Below are positions 28,171-40,545 of a stretch of DNA of 64,000 bases, piece after piece. The position numbers and the translations under genes are program-made. The DNA is from Oxyruncus cristatus (lineage: Eukaryota; Chordata; Aves; Passeriformes; Cotingidae). Below the pieces are notes generated by a model. That model made no database searches, was not told the DNA's origin, and was given only the letters and a program-made list of their open reading frames with translations. The DNA lies in the NCBI GenBank assembly GCA_013399855.1, contig VXAY01003155.1, forward strand, positions 1,184,557 to 1,248,556, given 5' to 3'. Numbering within the stretch: position 1 is the first letter of the stretch; each line of letters opens with the position of its first letter.

Positions 28171-31100
28171 TCTGTTGATTTTTATTTTAGTATTGTGTGG
28201 TTTTTGATGGGTATATTTTAGTTTTCTATGTTTTTAATGGGTATATCTAACTGTATGAAATGTCATTAAATGCACTGGTTTTAGTGTGACATTTTTTAAT
28301 TGGGAAAAAATGAATCAGTCAATCTACATTTAATAATTTAGAAAAAATCTTATGAAATAGTATGGTATCTAAAATTATATAGCAACTTCCTTGTATTCTG
28401 TGAAAATAGTTAATATGTAAGATAGTATAAAAATAATTCATTAATGATTTATAATTACTAAGACTAATTGTTCGCTTTATAAATGCTGGTAAATGGAGAA
28501 TCAGTATATCAGAAAAAACTGAATTTATGGTGTTGTGTATAGCTATAGTGGAAGATTTTTCTGGTTTTCTGTTTCTCCTTTTATATAATTCTAGGCTTTT
28601 GAGTTGCAGTATTTCAATATATTTCTGTTTGATATTAAACTTTGAGAGTGGTATTTCTGTCTCTTTTGCTCTCTTTCCTTTTTTGTTTGCTGTGCTATGT
28701 GTGTATGTGCTGATGTGCAAAGAAACATACCCCTGCACCATCTCTCTGAATCTTTGGGCTTCCAGGTAGCAGGAGGACCATATACCAATAAGATGTGCTT
28801 ATTATGAGATTTCAGTCAGATACTGAAGGCTGTAACTGAGAGCTGAGGAAGACCCCCCTACACTGAATTAATAGATTTTGTGTGTGTGCATGCAGTGTTT
28901 CAGTAATTGCATTTGCAAAACTCTTGAAGTTAGGCCATCAGTTTTGCTTAAAAGGTGGCAGTGTGCCTGTGTCCTATGCAGAGCATTCATAAATATGTAG
29001 CTAATTAGCTTTCAAAGTGGATTAGTTACATAGTATTATCGCCTTGTATAGATACCAGTATTAAAAGTAATTTACTTCTCAAGCGAGTTAAAATAAGCCC
29101 ACTGAAGACTACTGAAGTTCATAATGAGTGTTCACACTGGGATTTTATGTGAATCCACATTAAATTAATTTGCGCTGGTTTTGGAACTACTTCTTCCTAA
29201 GGAATGAAGGCATGAGATAAACGTGCTTTGAGGTCCCTGTATAGAAGACAGGAAAGTCTCAGATAATGTGTAGTGATCTGCCAGACTATGTGATTCATAG
29301 CTAGTCTGCAGAGCCTTACCAAACAGTGGGTTTTCAGTCTGGCGTAAGAGTTATTATATCCTTATGTCTCAGGGATATTCCCATACTGTCTTTGATTACT
29401 TGCAGCTGCATCTCACAGGCATATCAAAGCTTAGAAAAAATCACATACTCTGAAATCACTATAATCAGAGGTCTTAGAATGTTTCACAAATTATAAGGCA
29501 AGCTCGTATTTAAGAATTTTCCACTCAAGTAATTGCAGAAGCCTAAAAGTCCTGTTACTGAGGTATATATATTCAGTCACACACCTGGAAATATGTTGTT
29601 TTACTCATACAAGCTTTAAGGAGGATTTTAATTGGAAAGAATTTCATTTAGAGATGATATATTTTATATCTTGGTCATAAAAATTACCTTTGTTGTGGCA
29701 AATCTGTGAAGCAAATGTTAAAAATTAAGTCTAGTTTAAACATTCTTCAGCTATTTATACTTCAGTTTTTTGCAAAGATCTTTTCTAAATAGTAAATTTT
29801 TAGGAATATTTTGTATTTTTCTGAACGGCATCGTTCAAATTTCCTTGCCATACACATAAACAGGCATATATAGGCACAGGTCTACCCCTTTCCTTTCTTT
29901 GTTATTATTGTAGCTGTTGTATGCAATATTTCATTTAAGAGAGACATTATTAAGGTGGTGAATAGTTCTGTGCAGTGATATGCTTAGCAGTAACCTTTAC
30001 TCATAATGTGATATTGTCTGTATGTCTTATTTTGTTCAGCTTTCTCTGGCACTGATGAAGCCTAAGGCTGCTGTTTCTTTGAGTTGCTGATAATTTTTTA
30101 TCTGATTAACTGACACATTTAGTTGAAATCAGACACAGCCCTTAGGCTGGGCATGGATTTAATTTAAAAAGTATCAAAGGTTTGCACTGTGTGCTGTTTA
30201 ATCATCATGTTTATCAGGCGAAGAAAAATTACCGGAAGGACCATAGGGAGAGGGTTATCTTAAGGAGCAGTAACTTGGGAAATTGATAATAACTCTGAGG
30301 TAATTTACAGCTAACTTTTATGTTCATTAATATAACATTTCTCACTAATAGTTACAGTGCATGTAATACACTAATTAAACTGAAAACATTATCACTAATT
30401 TTCTTTTTTGCTGAACTCTGAGAGGGTCAAGTAAAGACATTTAAGTGGGAAATTAAAGAAAACCTCTGTACTCATACTAGTGCAATAAATTTTTTACTTA
30501 CTTGTAGAATACTTCTACCAGTATTGTATGCTACAATACATATATAGACGTTTCCTCAGAATAGGCGCTATCCTTAAATGAATTTCAGTCACTGATATAA
30601 GAAAAATTAAAATTTAAACTAGAGTGTGCTGGTATAAATTAATCTTGCATTTCTTACAGTTTATATTTTACTTTAGCTGTGAAGCAGTATGTTAGAACTG
30701 TACATTCGTATAATAAAGCCACCTTAACAACCACATAACAGTAAGCATACTCATTGCAGTGATGTTCTAGAGCTTTCACAAAAATGTTAAATTTTTTATA
30801 GTATTTTCTGACAGGGAATGCAGCTAAAAGTAATTTATGATAAACAAAGAGCAGCAATTTTGCATTTTGCTATTCATTAAACTGTTTAAAGTAATAAATA
30901 AATTTAAAATTAGGATGCTTTAAACATAAATTTTACATTTTAGTACAGTTACAGTCACAAAGATCAATTTGGTATTCTAACACAAGTGTTCATGAAGATT
31001 ATTTTTCTTGTCCTGTGAACAGGAGTAAATTAACCATTATAACAAGACATACAGTAATGGTGTAATTTCACTTACAGTTAAAACATAGCTGATAATTATC

Positions 31101-32860
31101 TTAAGTACATTTAAAAAAGGCTACTAAAAACTTTGTGTTTTTTAAACACAAAATTTTTAAAATTTTTTAAAAATTATTTTTATACCTGCCTTTTGAAATG
31201 AGTAGTTTTAGTGGTTCTGAAGGGGAAAAATAAGTTCTAAGATGTCATATGAAAAAGTTTGTTAGCATCTGTATAAATCTGTGTTTAGCATCTCTGGTAT
31301 TTTGTACATTTCATACTTTGTGTTGTAATACTTTGTGACAGAGTATACTGCATTGTAAGAGTGCTCTCTGTATTCTCCAAATATTTCAGAGAAGCAATTT
31401 ATTTTTATTTTAGACAAGCCTATTGCACTAGCAACATACTAGTAAAGTTTTACATAGTTTGAATAATCTCATAAATTTACAGTGTTATTTTTTTTATAAT
31501 AATAATTTAAAAAAACCAAACACCCAAACAACCCAAGAAAAAACACACCCTTCTTTGTTAACTTTCCTCAGATGTTTTTCTGTCCTCTGTTACTTATTAT
31601 GTGATAGAGCATCTAACATCTTCCCTTCTGAATTTCCCCATATTCGCTTCCTTGGCTTTTGAGCTCAGTGCAGATGTTTAGCCTGCATGTGTCAGCTTGC
31701 TTTACCAGTGCAGTTTTGTGAACATGCTTTTTATGGGACCAAACCTGGTCAGATTCCACATTAAAAGGTGAAGGCTCTATTGATTCTGGGGTGGATTGTC
31801 TCCTAACCATGATCAGCTCTAAGTCAAACAAAAATGCTGTCTGTTTGTAAGATGTCCAATAACTCTTTCAATACCAAAGAGTAAATCCAGTGAGGAACAA
31901 GTTTTCAGTTAGTACTCCTTGCATGCTTCGAGTGCTGAGCTGCATACACTGTATGGCAAGGCTTTATGTAAACTTTGTCCAGTTGAGGAGTTTTTGAAGG
32001 TGGTTAGACTGTAGTTTTTTCTGTTCCACCTTGTACTCCATCCTTCTTCCTTTCAAATCTTCTTATTTCTTGAATTTGTGGCACTCCAGCCTTGATTTGT
32101 TGAGCTGGGCGAAATAGGGGGATTGAATTTATTACATTTCATGGTATGTAAGTATATTAACTAGTTCTCCCATTTCAAAGCATGTATTAAGTATATTGAT
32201 GTTTCTCCTTGTGGAATCTGCTGTCTGGAAATTTATATTTGCTCTCTGCGATCAGAAGAACTAAATGAAAAGTGATGGTGGTGAATAACTTGCTGAGAGA
32301 ATTCTTTAAACACAAATGCTAACCACAAGAGCAAAATGGTACTACCTACTGCCATTTCAAAAGATGATTAAAACTTACATATTATCAAAGGAAATAAACT
32401 ACAATAAGTGCAGACAATCTTGTATGTTATTATTTAAATCAGATTTAATGTAGGTTTTAAGCAAGCAGCCAATGACAGTCAGTTTATCAGAACCTGAAAA
32501 ACAGAGTGAATGAAAAATATTTTTATGGCTCTGTGAACTTGTTAAAAAAAAGTCAGTTGACATCTTCATGGATGAACAGGAGATTCTGTAAATCTGTGTA
32601 TTTGGGAAATTATGAGTGGAAGTCTAACAGGTTTCACTGCACCCTATTTGTTTCTTACAAGGATACATTTTTTTTTTCGAAGTTTGTTATATAATTACTC
32701 TTACATCTCTGAGCCACCTATTTATTTCCTGTTCTTAGAGAAAGAAGACTAAATATGATGGAAATACATATAATGGAATATAATGATCTGCAATGCATTG
32801 CAATAAATATTATCATGATAGCAATAAACATTTGTTTTGATAAGAAATGTGTGTGCTGTA

Positions 32861-33034
32861 AAACAGGTTGCTCAGAAAAGTTGTGGATGCGCCATTATTG
32901 GAAATGTTCAAGGCCAGTTTGTGTGGGGTTTTCAGCAGTCTGATCTAGTGGAAGGTGACCCTGCCCATGGATGAGGGTTTTGGACTAGATGATCTTTAAG
33001 TTCATTCACAACTCAAACCATTCGATGATTCTTT
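32861..33034 (+). mobile_element. CR1 LINE 3' fragment
   Basis: About 175 bp in sense orientation. It begins AACAGGTTGCTCAGAAAAG, runs through CTAGTGGAAGGTGACCCTGC near 32946 and GGACTAGATGATCTTTAAG near 32982, and ends at CCATTCGATGATTCTTTC. This is the extreme 3' end of a CR1, diverged by many substitutions relative to the usual consensus, so an old copy. Confidence 0.9.
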
Positions 33035-33161
33035 CATGAAAGAATGTGGAAAACTGTGTATGATATGTGTATCTATGTAGCCATGGAGATTAATCTAGTT
33101 TCACTACATTATAATTTTGAGTAACAAACATGCATATTTTTATTGATAAATTGGAAATGAA

Positions 33162-33191
33162 TTTTAAATTTTTAAATTTTAAATTTTTAAA
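33162..33191. repeat. Tandem duplicate of a 15-bp T/A unit
   Basis: TTTTAAATTTTTAAA occurs twice in exact tandem, followed by a partial third copy. Low-complexity, self-complementary AT sequence about 130 bp after a CR1 end. Confidence 0.85.
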
Positions 33192-33239
33192 TGAATTTAA
33201 ATCCAAAGATAGATTTGATTTTGAAATTTGTAATAATGG

Positions 33240-33520
33240 TGTCATTTCACTTGGGCTGCAATTCAGGTAAATCATTTACCAGGACTGACAAGGATAACAG
33301 CTTATCCTTTGTTCCCCGTCTGGGCTGGGCAGCTGATGTGAATGTTACAGTCAGAATTGTTCCCACCTTTACTATGCAATACTTACTGGCACGGTCAGGG
33401 AGGCTCCACCACCCAGCTGATACACTTCACTGCTCATCTCGCTCAGTGGAGCTTAGCAGGAGCTCGTGAGATCATAGAGCAGGCCCAAGGAGAAAGGTGT
33501 GGAGCAGGATGCATATGTAT
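33240..33520. other. GC-richer unassigned patch
   Basis: Base composition rises well above the surrounding intron, with several CpG dinucleotides (for example around 33318, 33393, 33439 and 33466). Open frames cross it on the + strand (33191-33469 and 33342-33524) without recognisable domains. It could be an old transposon or LTR piece, or a conserved element. I cannot assign it. Confidence 0.35.
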
Positions 33521-34377
33521 ATAGTTGAAAATGTTGTGGTGAAATTTTGCTCCAAACTTCACAGGATTGCAGTCTAATTGAGCAGGTCCAGAAAGAAAGT
33601 CATGTGTTGTAGTTATGATCAATCTTGGTTAAAAGAGGGAAACAACTTTTACTAAAATCTAGGTACAGCAAATTTTAGGGAAAGAAAGTAAACTCAGCAT
33701 GTTGATTAGGACTTAAGCAACTTAGAAATGCAACAGCTCACAAAATATTGGAACTGTGCATTTTCAAATATTGCATTCTCAGTGTGTTTACAAGAAAAGA
33801 AAAAGTGCTGCTTGTTGGCTTAGGTAATTGAAATGAAACAGGGAAAATGTGTCTTGGAAAACCTTGGTTTATAGCAGAAATTTTAAAAGGTGGTGTTGAG
33901 TAAGTTGCCTGTGAGTTTTCTAGTTCTGGTGTCAGGATAAAAGGAGTAATCTCCCAACCTCTTGCCTGCATACCGTGACAAATGCCAGCAGTTTAATCAA
34001 TCGTCATGATTGTATGTTGCTGATAATTATTTGTAGGTGGGATAGCTGATACCTTACTTATAGTGAAAAGATGGAAGTAATTTTCAGGATGTCAGGAAAG
34101 TTTCAGGATAATCTGTTAAATCCAATACTTTTCAGTTACCTTGGTTATTTCTTCAGAAAAATGGTACTTGATTTGAGTAGCTTACTGCATTACACCATTA
34201 GTAGATCAGCCGAGCTGCACTCTTCTATGCAAGATCTACATTCCAGCCTATTCAGTTCCATGTACTGGACACAGGAAAAAAAAATATTATTGGCTGGTTC
34301 TGCTAGTGGAGATACTGAATCTCTACAGATTAAATCATCACATACTGCTGTCATTAATATTCCATGTCTTTTTTCAG

Positions 34378-34451
34378 GACAGAGAAGGAGTGGAGGGTGT
34401 ATCTGTGGGAGCCATTCTTTCTGACTACCAGAGAGTTCGAGTTGAAGATGT
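34378..34451 (+). CDS. DPH6: DPH6 coding exon (probable exon 4)
   Basis: A 74-nt exon starting in phase 0 after TTTTTTCAG and reading DREGVEGVSVGAILSDYQRV then RVEDV. The GAILSDYQR-x-RVE stretch is a strongly conserved part of the diphthine-ammonia ligase core. The donor is GATGT|GTAAGA at 34451/34452, which splits a valine codon after its second base; the next exon supplies the G. The upstream exon ends in phase 0, so the join is in frame. An open frame ending at 34424 runs over this exon in a different frame and is a shadow. Confidence 0.96.
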
Positions 34452-35197
34452 GTAAGAAAATATTAAGTCTTTTTTAATATACATATTTGGGAAAGTACTT
34501 GTTGGTTTTCTAACTGAAATCTGGAGCAGAGGCAGTTGCCTTATTTCTCATGTTCTGTGACACTGAATGCACTCAGTTTTATTTGCTCTTTTTTTTCCCC
34601 TAAACCCATGTGCTCATTAGTAAAAATCTAGAGAGACTATACCAGATTTTTTGATTGCTTTTCAGGTCTCTCTGGATCTGTTGAAAATACTCAGTTTTGA
34701 TATGAAAATAGTTGGGTAGGTTCAGATCCTTGATTTCAACAGAAAGCTTTCTCAGTTCGAATGACTACAGTGTTGTGGTCAAGTACCTCTATCTTTCACA
34801 ATATAGAGGAACATCCTGTTATCAGGAATTAAATGTGAGAGAATCCTTATGTGCATATCTTCCCTTAATTCCTTAAAATCTGTAATCTGTTGTCGTTAGT
34901 CAGGAGCTTCCATTTGTCATTTCCGCTCTGCACACTTTAAAGTCTAGATTGTAATTCTTTTAGGAGTCTTAATTAAAAAAGGGAATTATGTAATGGAGAT
35001 TGTGTCTGTTATACAGGCTAATTCCTTTTTTTTTGTATTAGACAATGTTTATGCTGAAATATAGGGACAGTAAAGTATTGTAATATAAATTATAGAAGAA
35101 AAGTAATTTAGAGGTAGGAAAAGAAAAATTTTCATTCATTTTACCTGAATCATGCTGTGTAAAAGCATAACACTTGGCTTTTTTGTTTGTTTTTAAG
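34452..35197 (+). other. DPH6: DPH6 short intron (746 bp, phase 2)
   Basis: GTAAGA donor and TTGTTTGTTTTTAAG acceptor. The acceptor is an AAG type rather than the commoner CAG/TAG, after a good T-rich tract. No repeat or RNA gene is evident inside. Confidence 0.92.
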
Positions 35198-35316
35198 GTG
35201 CAGAAGACTTAATCTTCAGCCTTTAGCTTACCTTTGGCGTTGGAACCAGGAAATGTTGCTTAAAGAAATTATATTATCTAACATTCAAGCCATAATCATA
35301 AAAGTGGCAGCTTTTG
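35198..35316 (+). CDS. DPH6: DPH6 coding exon (probable exon 5)
   Basis: A 119-nt exon that completes the split valine (GT+G) and reads CRRLNLQPLAYLWRWNQEML followed by LKEIILSNIQAIIIKVAAF and the first base of a glycine codon. It matches the family segment NLQPLAYLW...NQE.LL.E...SNIQA.IIKVAA, part of the conserved C-terminal half of the ATP-pyrophosphatase fold. Donor is TTTG|GTATGT at 35316/35317, phase 1. The open frame continues past the donor into intron, ending at 35381, but that extension has no similarity to the family. Tryptophan-arginine-tryptophan (WRW) where human has WQR is a mild oddity, not a damage signal. Confidence 0.96.
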
Positions 35317-37835
35317 GTATGTATTCAGATTCTGAGCAATATTGTCTATTGAAACTTCCCATGGACAAATCCACAATATAACAGAGAAAAACAGAAATCT
35401 TTTTTCTATATTTTAGGATATGAAGTGTTAATATGAAGAATATTGAAAAAAAAAATTACATGGCTCAGTAACAGTCATCATGTCTGAATAATTAATTTAC
35501 CAGGATGCAAAATGTTCTTAAGGGAAACATGGAAAAGCTGAAAAGTAATTTTTCCTAACATATTTCCTCTTGTAATTTTTTGTTCTAGTTTGGTTTTGAT
35601 TTGCAGTATAAAACATGCATAATTCAGTGGTTCACAGTATTGTCATTTATAGATCATGCAAACTGGTGACTAGACAATATTATAAAGCAAATGCGAAACT
35701 TTTAATAGAAATACAACAAGTTAATATCAAACAAGATGTAATTATGAGGCCAAAATATTTTGCATAACAACAGTCTTTGAGTTGCTAAAGCAGAATAGCA
35801 AGCAGAAATAGTTCATCGTTAATTCCAAAGTATGGTATTTACAGTAGTGTTGTTTAGCATATCAGAAAATCATCTTTTCATTGTCAGATATGTAAAATGA
35901 GGTTTGTATAATGAAGTAAATCAATACAGAAGATAACATGTTTGTTTGTTGCTTGAATGTAAAGATAAGGTCAAATGAAGTTTTATGGGAAGCGTTATGG
36001 AATGATGTGCTCTAAAAGCCAAAAGGGGCAAATGAGAAACATGTTAATGGTACGATGTATTAATTTCAAGCCTCTATGCAGTTTTCTATTTAAGAGTATC
36101 AAATGAGTTTTTAAGCCTGAAGTGTGACCCAAGGACCTTTTCTTTCTGGGTTGACTATAGTTTTGTGGTCCACTCTACCAAAGAATGCATCATACAAGCA
36201 GTATCAGTGGTTAAAGTCTGAAAAGTAGTGTTGTATAATTTTGCGTTAGAAGTCCAATGGCTGGTTTCTCTGGACAGCTTTCCCATCAAATACCTAATGT
36301 CTGTCTCCCTTCAAAGAATGCTTTATAACAAAGTAATTTCTCCTTAATTATTAACGAAGAATTGAATTATAATCCCTGCAGACTGGATGAATTCCATTAC
36401 TTTTTAGAAAATAATTATTTATTTTATTTATTTACTACTCTGTAGCTGGTATGGAGTCTAACTAATTTTGACATTGTCACTCTGACAGTCCTGATGTATT
36501 GTTCTTTAGGATCTGCTAGTGCTGGTGGAGGGATTAGAATGATTAGAAATACCACATTCCCTCATTCACTTATAGGTAAAAAGCATTGTAATTTAATAGC
36601 TTTTTCTGAATTTTGGAAGGTCAGTTACAGATACATAGGAATTGAATGCAATGTTTTCTACTATAAAACACTTGGTTTTAAATTAACATTTAGGAAAAAA
36701 AATACCATTTTTAAAATAATAGTTTTCAAGCCATGTAAAGGACATTTATATATTTCTGTTATATTTCCATAAAATAGAATACTTTCATTGCTTATACTAA
36801 CATGAACAAAAAAATAAAGCATATGTAACATACGTTTTCACATCAGAATTATTTTTTAAAGGAAATATATGATTTAGGAATAGATAAAATTATTTCCAAA
36901 GTAGACATCATTGATGACCTGTCTTATGCCTGACGCAAGATAAGCTTGTCTTTTGTATTCTACAGTCCTAAAAAAACTTAAAATTAGCTATTTAGTGCAC
37001 AAAGAGTGCTTTTGTGGGCTATTCATTGTATGAGAGAATACCATAAATACTTGTAGATAGCAATTAGATAGAAAATCACTCCGAGTTATTTTTCCTTTTT
37101 ATTTTTTTGGCTACAGGTAAAAGAAAGATCTTATCAGAGTCAATTTCTCACCTGCCTTAGGCAGACATAATTAGATGTAAGCAAATTTAATGGAGCTTTT
37201 GTGCTCTGGGGCCATTCTGTAATGCTTTAATAATTGCATGCCTTATTAAAGTGGATTTAAGGTATGAAGGCTGTTTAACATATCAAGTGGCAAAGATGAT
37301 AAGATACAGTTTAACTTTTTGCCTCTTAGATTAATAATCAAAGCTGAACTGCAATGAAAATATTTAAAATAACATATTTAAGAGTGAAGTGTAATGCATT
37401 AGGTGCTACATTGTACAGATCTTAATGCAAGAAGCAAATCTGTAACCTGAGCTTGACATACCTCAGCATACTTATACGCTGGCCTACTTATACACCCGCC
37501 TTGTCCTGTTTTCTATTAACTCAGGGCCAGTATTGACAGGGTAGAAGCCTGTCGTTTTATGCAGAAAACACATAATTATGCAAGTAAATGAGCATTAGTT
37601 TAGTACATTTCCCTAAATCCACCATTACAAATTAATACCATAAACTTTGCCAGTAGCAAGAGTTTTCTATCTCAGAGTAGTGTGCTTTTCCAGATGGGAT
37701 GCCAATTGCTCTCACTTACATGCAAAAGAAGTATTGTTAGCAACCTTTTCACATGCCTTCTGTTGATCTGTAAGTAGATCAGCTTTCTTTCTGATGAGAG
37801 AAGAACATTCCATGATCTATCAGCAAACCTGAGCA

Positions 37836-37856
37836 CTATATATATATATATATATA
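37836..37856. repeat. (TA)n microsatellite
   Basis: About 10 TA units followed by an AAATA run. Simple intronic repeat. Confidence 0.93.
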
Positions 37857-38070
37857 AATAAAAGCTACTTATGCATATTTATCTTCAGTGCCATTTTCTT
37901 GTTGCTAAAGATGCCTGTATGATACAAGATACTTTTATCTTTGAAATATACCCCTCTTCAGTGGAAATCCCAGAAAGTCAGAATGAGGTTACTCAGATAA
38001 AATTGAAGCAGTTATTGATTGTTTTTAATGTGTGTGTGCCTGATATTCCAGTAATATCCACTGCTCATGC

Positions 38071-38119
38071 GAGACAGTGTAATATAGCACTGTGTAATAG
38101 AACAGAGACAGTGTAATAT
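38071..38119. repeat. Short direct repeat (15 bp, 34-bp period)
   Basis: GAGACAGTGTAATAT occurs at 38071-38085 and 38105-38119, with a related CACTGTGTAATAG between them. It is a small local duplication with two full copies only, so not an array. Confidence 0.85.
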
Positions 38120-40242
38120 CACACAATAAGAAGAGGCATTTTTGATCTCCGTCCTCCCTGGATGCGTTTTACGAATTAAATTAACTTGCAGAGAATGCAT
38201 ATCACTTTAAATCTTGGTAACTTTATGTACCAGTCTTACCTGTGCCACATTCTCAAGGAAACTGCTTCCACTGCAGTACAGAGTGTAGTACACACGTGGA
38301 AGTGAGGAAGGTAGGAGGATTACGTTTGGAATGAATCTTTGAATTCCTCACAGAATGATCCTCAGTAAAACTTGAGCATCAAGTTTTTTTTAGTTTTACT
38401 TTACTTATATAGTTAACTATATCTAAATCTTGTTAAGTATTAACACTAAAACTTAAGTGCCACTATAGATTTTAAGAAGTGACAAAATTCAATTTTCATA
38501 TATATGAGAATATACTTGAAGTTGATTTTATGTCATGCAGTTGAAGCAGTTTGTCCTTGGTGATTTGAGTTTTTCTTGAAGTTTTAAGACTAGCATTTAC
38601 ATTCAGCAAGTTTTATGAGCTCACATGACAGCTTGAGAATATGGAGGGAAGTTTCTTTTTCAATGTTTCAGACAAAATGAAAATATAAGCTCAAATTCCT
38701 ATCTTTTGTGGAATTAATTGGCATTATTACTTTATAAATTGCAGCTTCTTCCTAGTTTGGTTATAGTAAACTAATGATTTAGTTAAATACCTTAAAAATT
38801 GTTATTATGAGATCAGATTATAGAAATAAGAAATTGAAAAAGGAAATCTCTTTCATGGTTAAATTATGTTTCTAACTTCTCTCTGCTCTTTGGACCACAG
38901 GAGAGAAATAATACCTTAATGCTGTTCAACTGTTGGACAATAATAAAAGCTGAAAATTTGAATCAGGGCTGATTAGCTTGTGTCCTCACCTGCATAGGAA
39001 GTGGAGCTCTTTTATGGCATGGCTACATCCTTTATCTTGCAGGTCCAGCTGATATGAGTACTTACAGACATTCTACATGCTCAGCCATGGGTAGACTTGA
39101 AATCACAGGGTCTGTGGAAGCCTAAATTTTGAGATGGTGGGGCCCTAGTTACTTAGCCAGGCTGTTTCCCTCTGACAATGGAGTAGTGAGTGGAGTCCTT
39201 GGGAAGCCATTGCCATCTCCTGTCTGGCAGGAAATCCTAAATTTCTTCTCTAAAATGAGCTGTATGAAGTATATATATTTAACTTGAGTCTCCCTTGGTG
39301 CAGGAAGATCTTGACCCTTGCCTCACATGGTTAAGAAAATGGGTATACTTCTGCTATTCATGGAGTCCTCTGGAAAGCTGATAGTTTAGGGATGCATATA
39401 TTTTTGTATATGAGTTTTTACCTGAAGAAGAATGATACTTCTCAGTTTAATGAATTTATTATTTAAGCCTAATGACTTAGGTGTCTGTGTTGTTTGTTAT
39501 TTCCGTGCCACTAGTGTACAGAAGGGAAATCTTGACTGACTGAAATTGATAGCCATACTCTCAATAATTTTCAGAGAGATAAGAGTTACGTATAAAGTAG
39601 TACATTAAAAAAGAACTAGCACCACACAGTTAATGCACAGTTAACCACACAGGTTAAGCTCCTGAGGGTGTAATTTAGTGTTACAGATAAACTGATCTAA
39701 TAGTAAGTTGCTGCCAAAAGGTCAGTCTTTCCTTCCCACTTCTAGCTGACTCTTCCAAACCACAAGTCTCTACTTGTTTCTGCCCCTCTAAAAGCTCCAG
39801 TGATTGTGTGGCTGCATCTGGTCTGCCTTTTTTGTGAGTGCAGGGAACTTCCTCTGTAGAAGCCTCTGCTGCATGGAGGACAAAACCCTCTCTTACAATA
39901 GAAAGCTTATTACTGAATTGGGTTGTCTGTAATGTCAGATCATATCCTGAAGTAAATTTGGTGGTTGTGAGTTTCGTCTAAGTACATCATCTGTGCAATG
40001 GAGAAGAGCAGTGTTCTTGGAAGATACGTCTGTAGTTATTGGTACTGAGCCAATTTAAAATCATTATTGAGAAAATTGAAGGTACTTGTTATATCATCAC
40101 AGGTGAAGATACTTATTTTCTCTAAATATATTTTAAAAAATTCTGAGACAATTCACAAATGTAACAGAAGGAAATGAGTAACATTTTGTTAGGAAATCAA
40201 TGTGAGATCCCAGTTGTTTTTTTACACATTGTATAGTAAGGA

Positions 40243-40272
40243 TTGTTTACTTACTCATTGATAAGTAAACAA
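40243..40272. repeat. Perfect inverted repeat, 11-bp arms and 8-nt loop
   Basis: TTGTTTACTTA and TAAGTAAACAA flank CTCATTGA. The arms also carry the TGTTTAC/GTAAACA core that forkhead factors bind (established knowledge of the motif). Whether it is functional is unknown. Confidence 0.85.
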
Positions 40273-40436
40273 AACATTGGCACTATTCTTAGTTAGCTCA
40301 GCTTATTTAGAGGTGATTGTTCCATTGCTTTGTAATTTGGGCAGTTACCAGACAGCAGAGCTGTAATAGAATCTTTGACAGTCTTCACAATGCGTGCTAT
40401 TGATAACATTTGTTTTTATTAATATGCAAAAGATTT

Positions 40437-40545
40437 AGAATCATAGAATCATTAAGATTGGAAAAGAACTCCAACATCATCAAGTCCAACCTTCAACCAA
40501 ACAGCACCATGCTCACTACACCATATTGCAAAGTGCCACATTTAC
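40437..40545 (-). mobile_element. CR1 LINE 3' end, antisense
   Basis: AATCATAGAATCATTAAGATTGG starts at 40438, and the stretch continues through CATCAAGTCCAACCTTCAAC near 40478 to AAAGTGCCACATTTAC at 40530-40545. This is the reverse complement of a CR1 3' terminus, about 110 bp and 5'-truncated. Confidence 0.93.

Larger units (their letters stand above)
972..34377 (+). other. DPH6: DPH6 large intron (33.4 kb, phase 0)
   Basis: GT-AG intron (GTATGC...TTTTTTCAG) between the exons at 778-971 and 34378-34451. It is AT-rich, with many poly-T and TA tracts. It holds CR1 fragments at 2195-2470 and 32861-33034, a microsatellite with a 12-N gap near 13574, an ERVL-like LTR with flanking broken frame at 21651-22937, several short palindromes and an unassigned GC-richer patch at 33240-33520. 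Elsewhere I see no supported gene, tRNA or other RNA. The open frames in it (up to 140 codons at 28319-28741, - strand) show no family resemblance. Confidence 0.9.

Noticed and set aside
28319..28741. 140-codon open frame on the - strand
   Set aside because: No family resemblance, biased toward I, L, K, S and N as expected from AT-rich DNA. Overlapping open frames on the other strand are just as meaningless.
34071..34424. 117-codon + strand frame overlapping the exon at 34378
   Set aside because: It is in a different frame from the DPH6 exon and is otherwise intronic, with no similarity to the family.
38071..38119. Direct repeats as a CRISPR-like array
   Set aside because: Only two full 15-bp copies, in a vertebrate intron; a local duplication.
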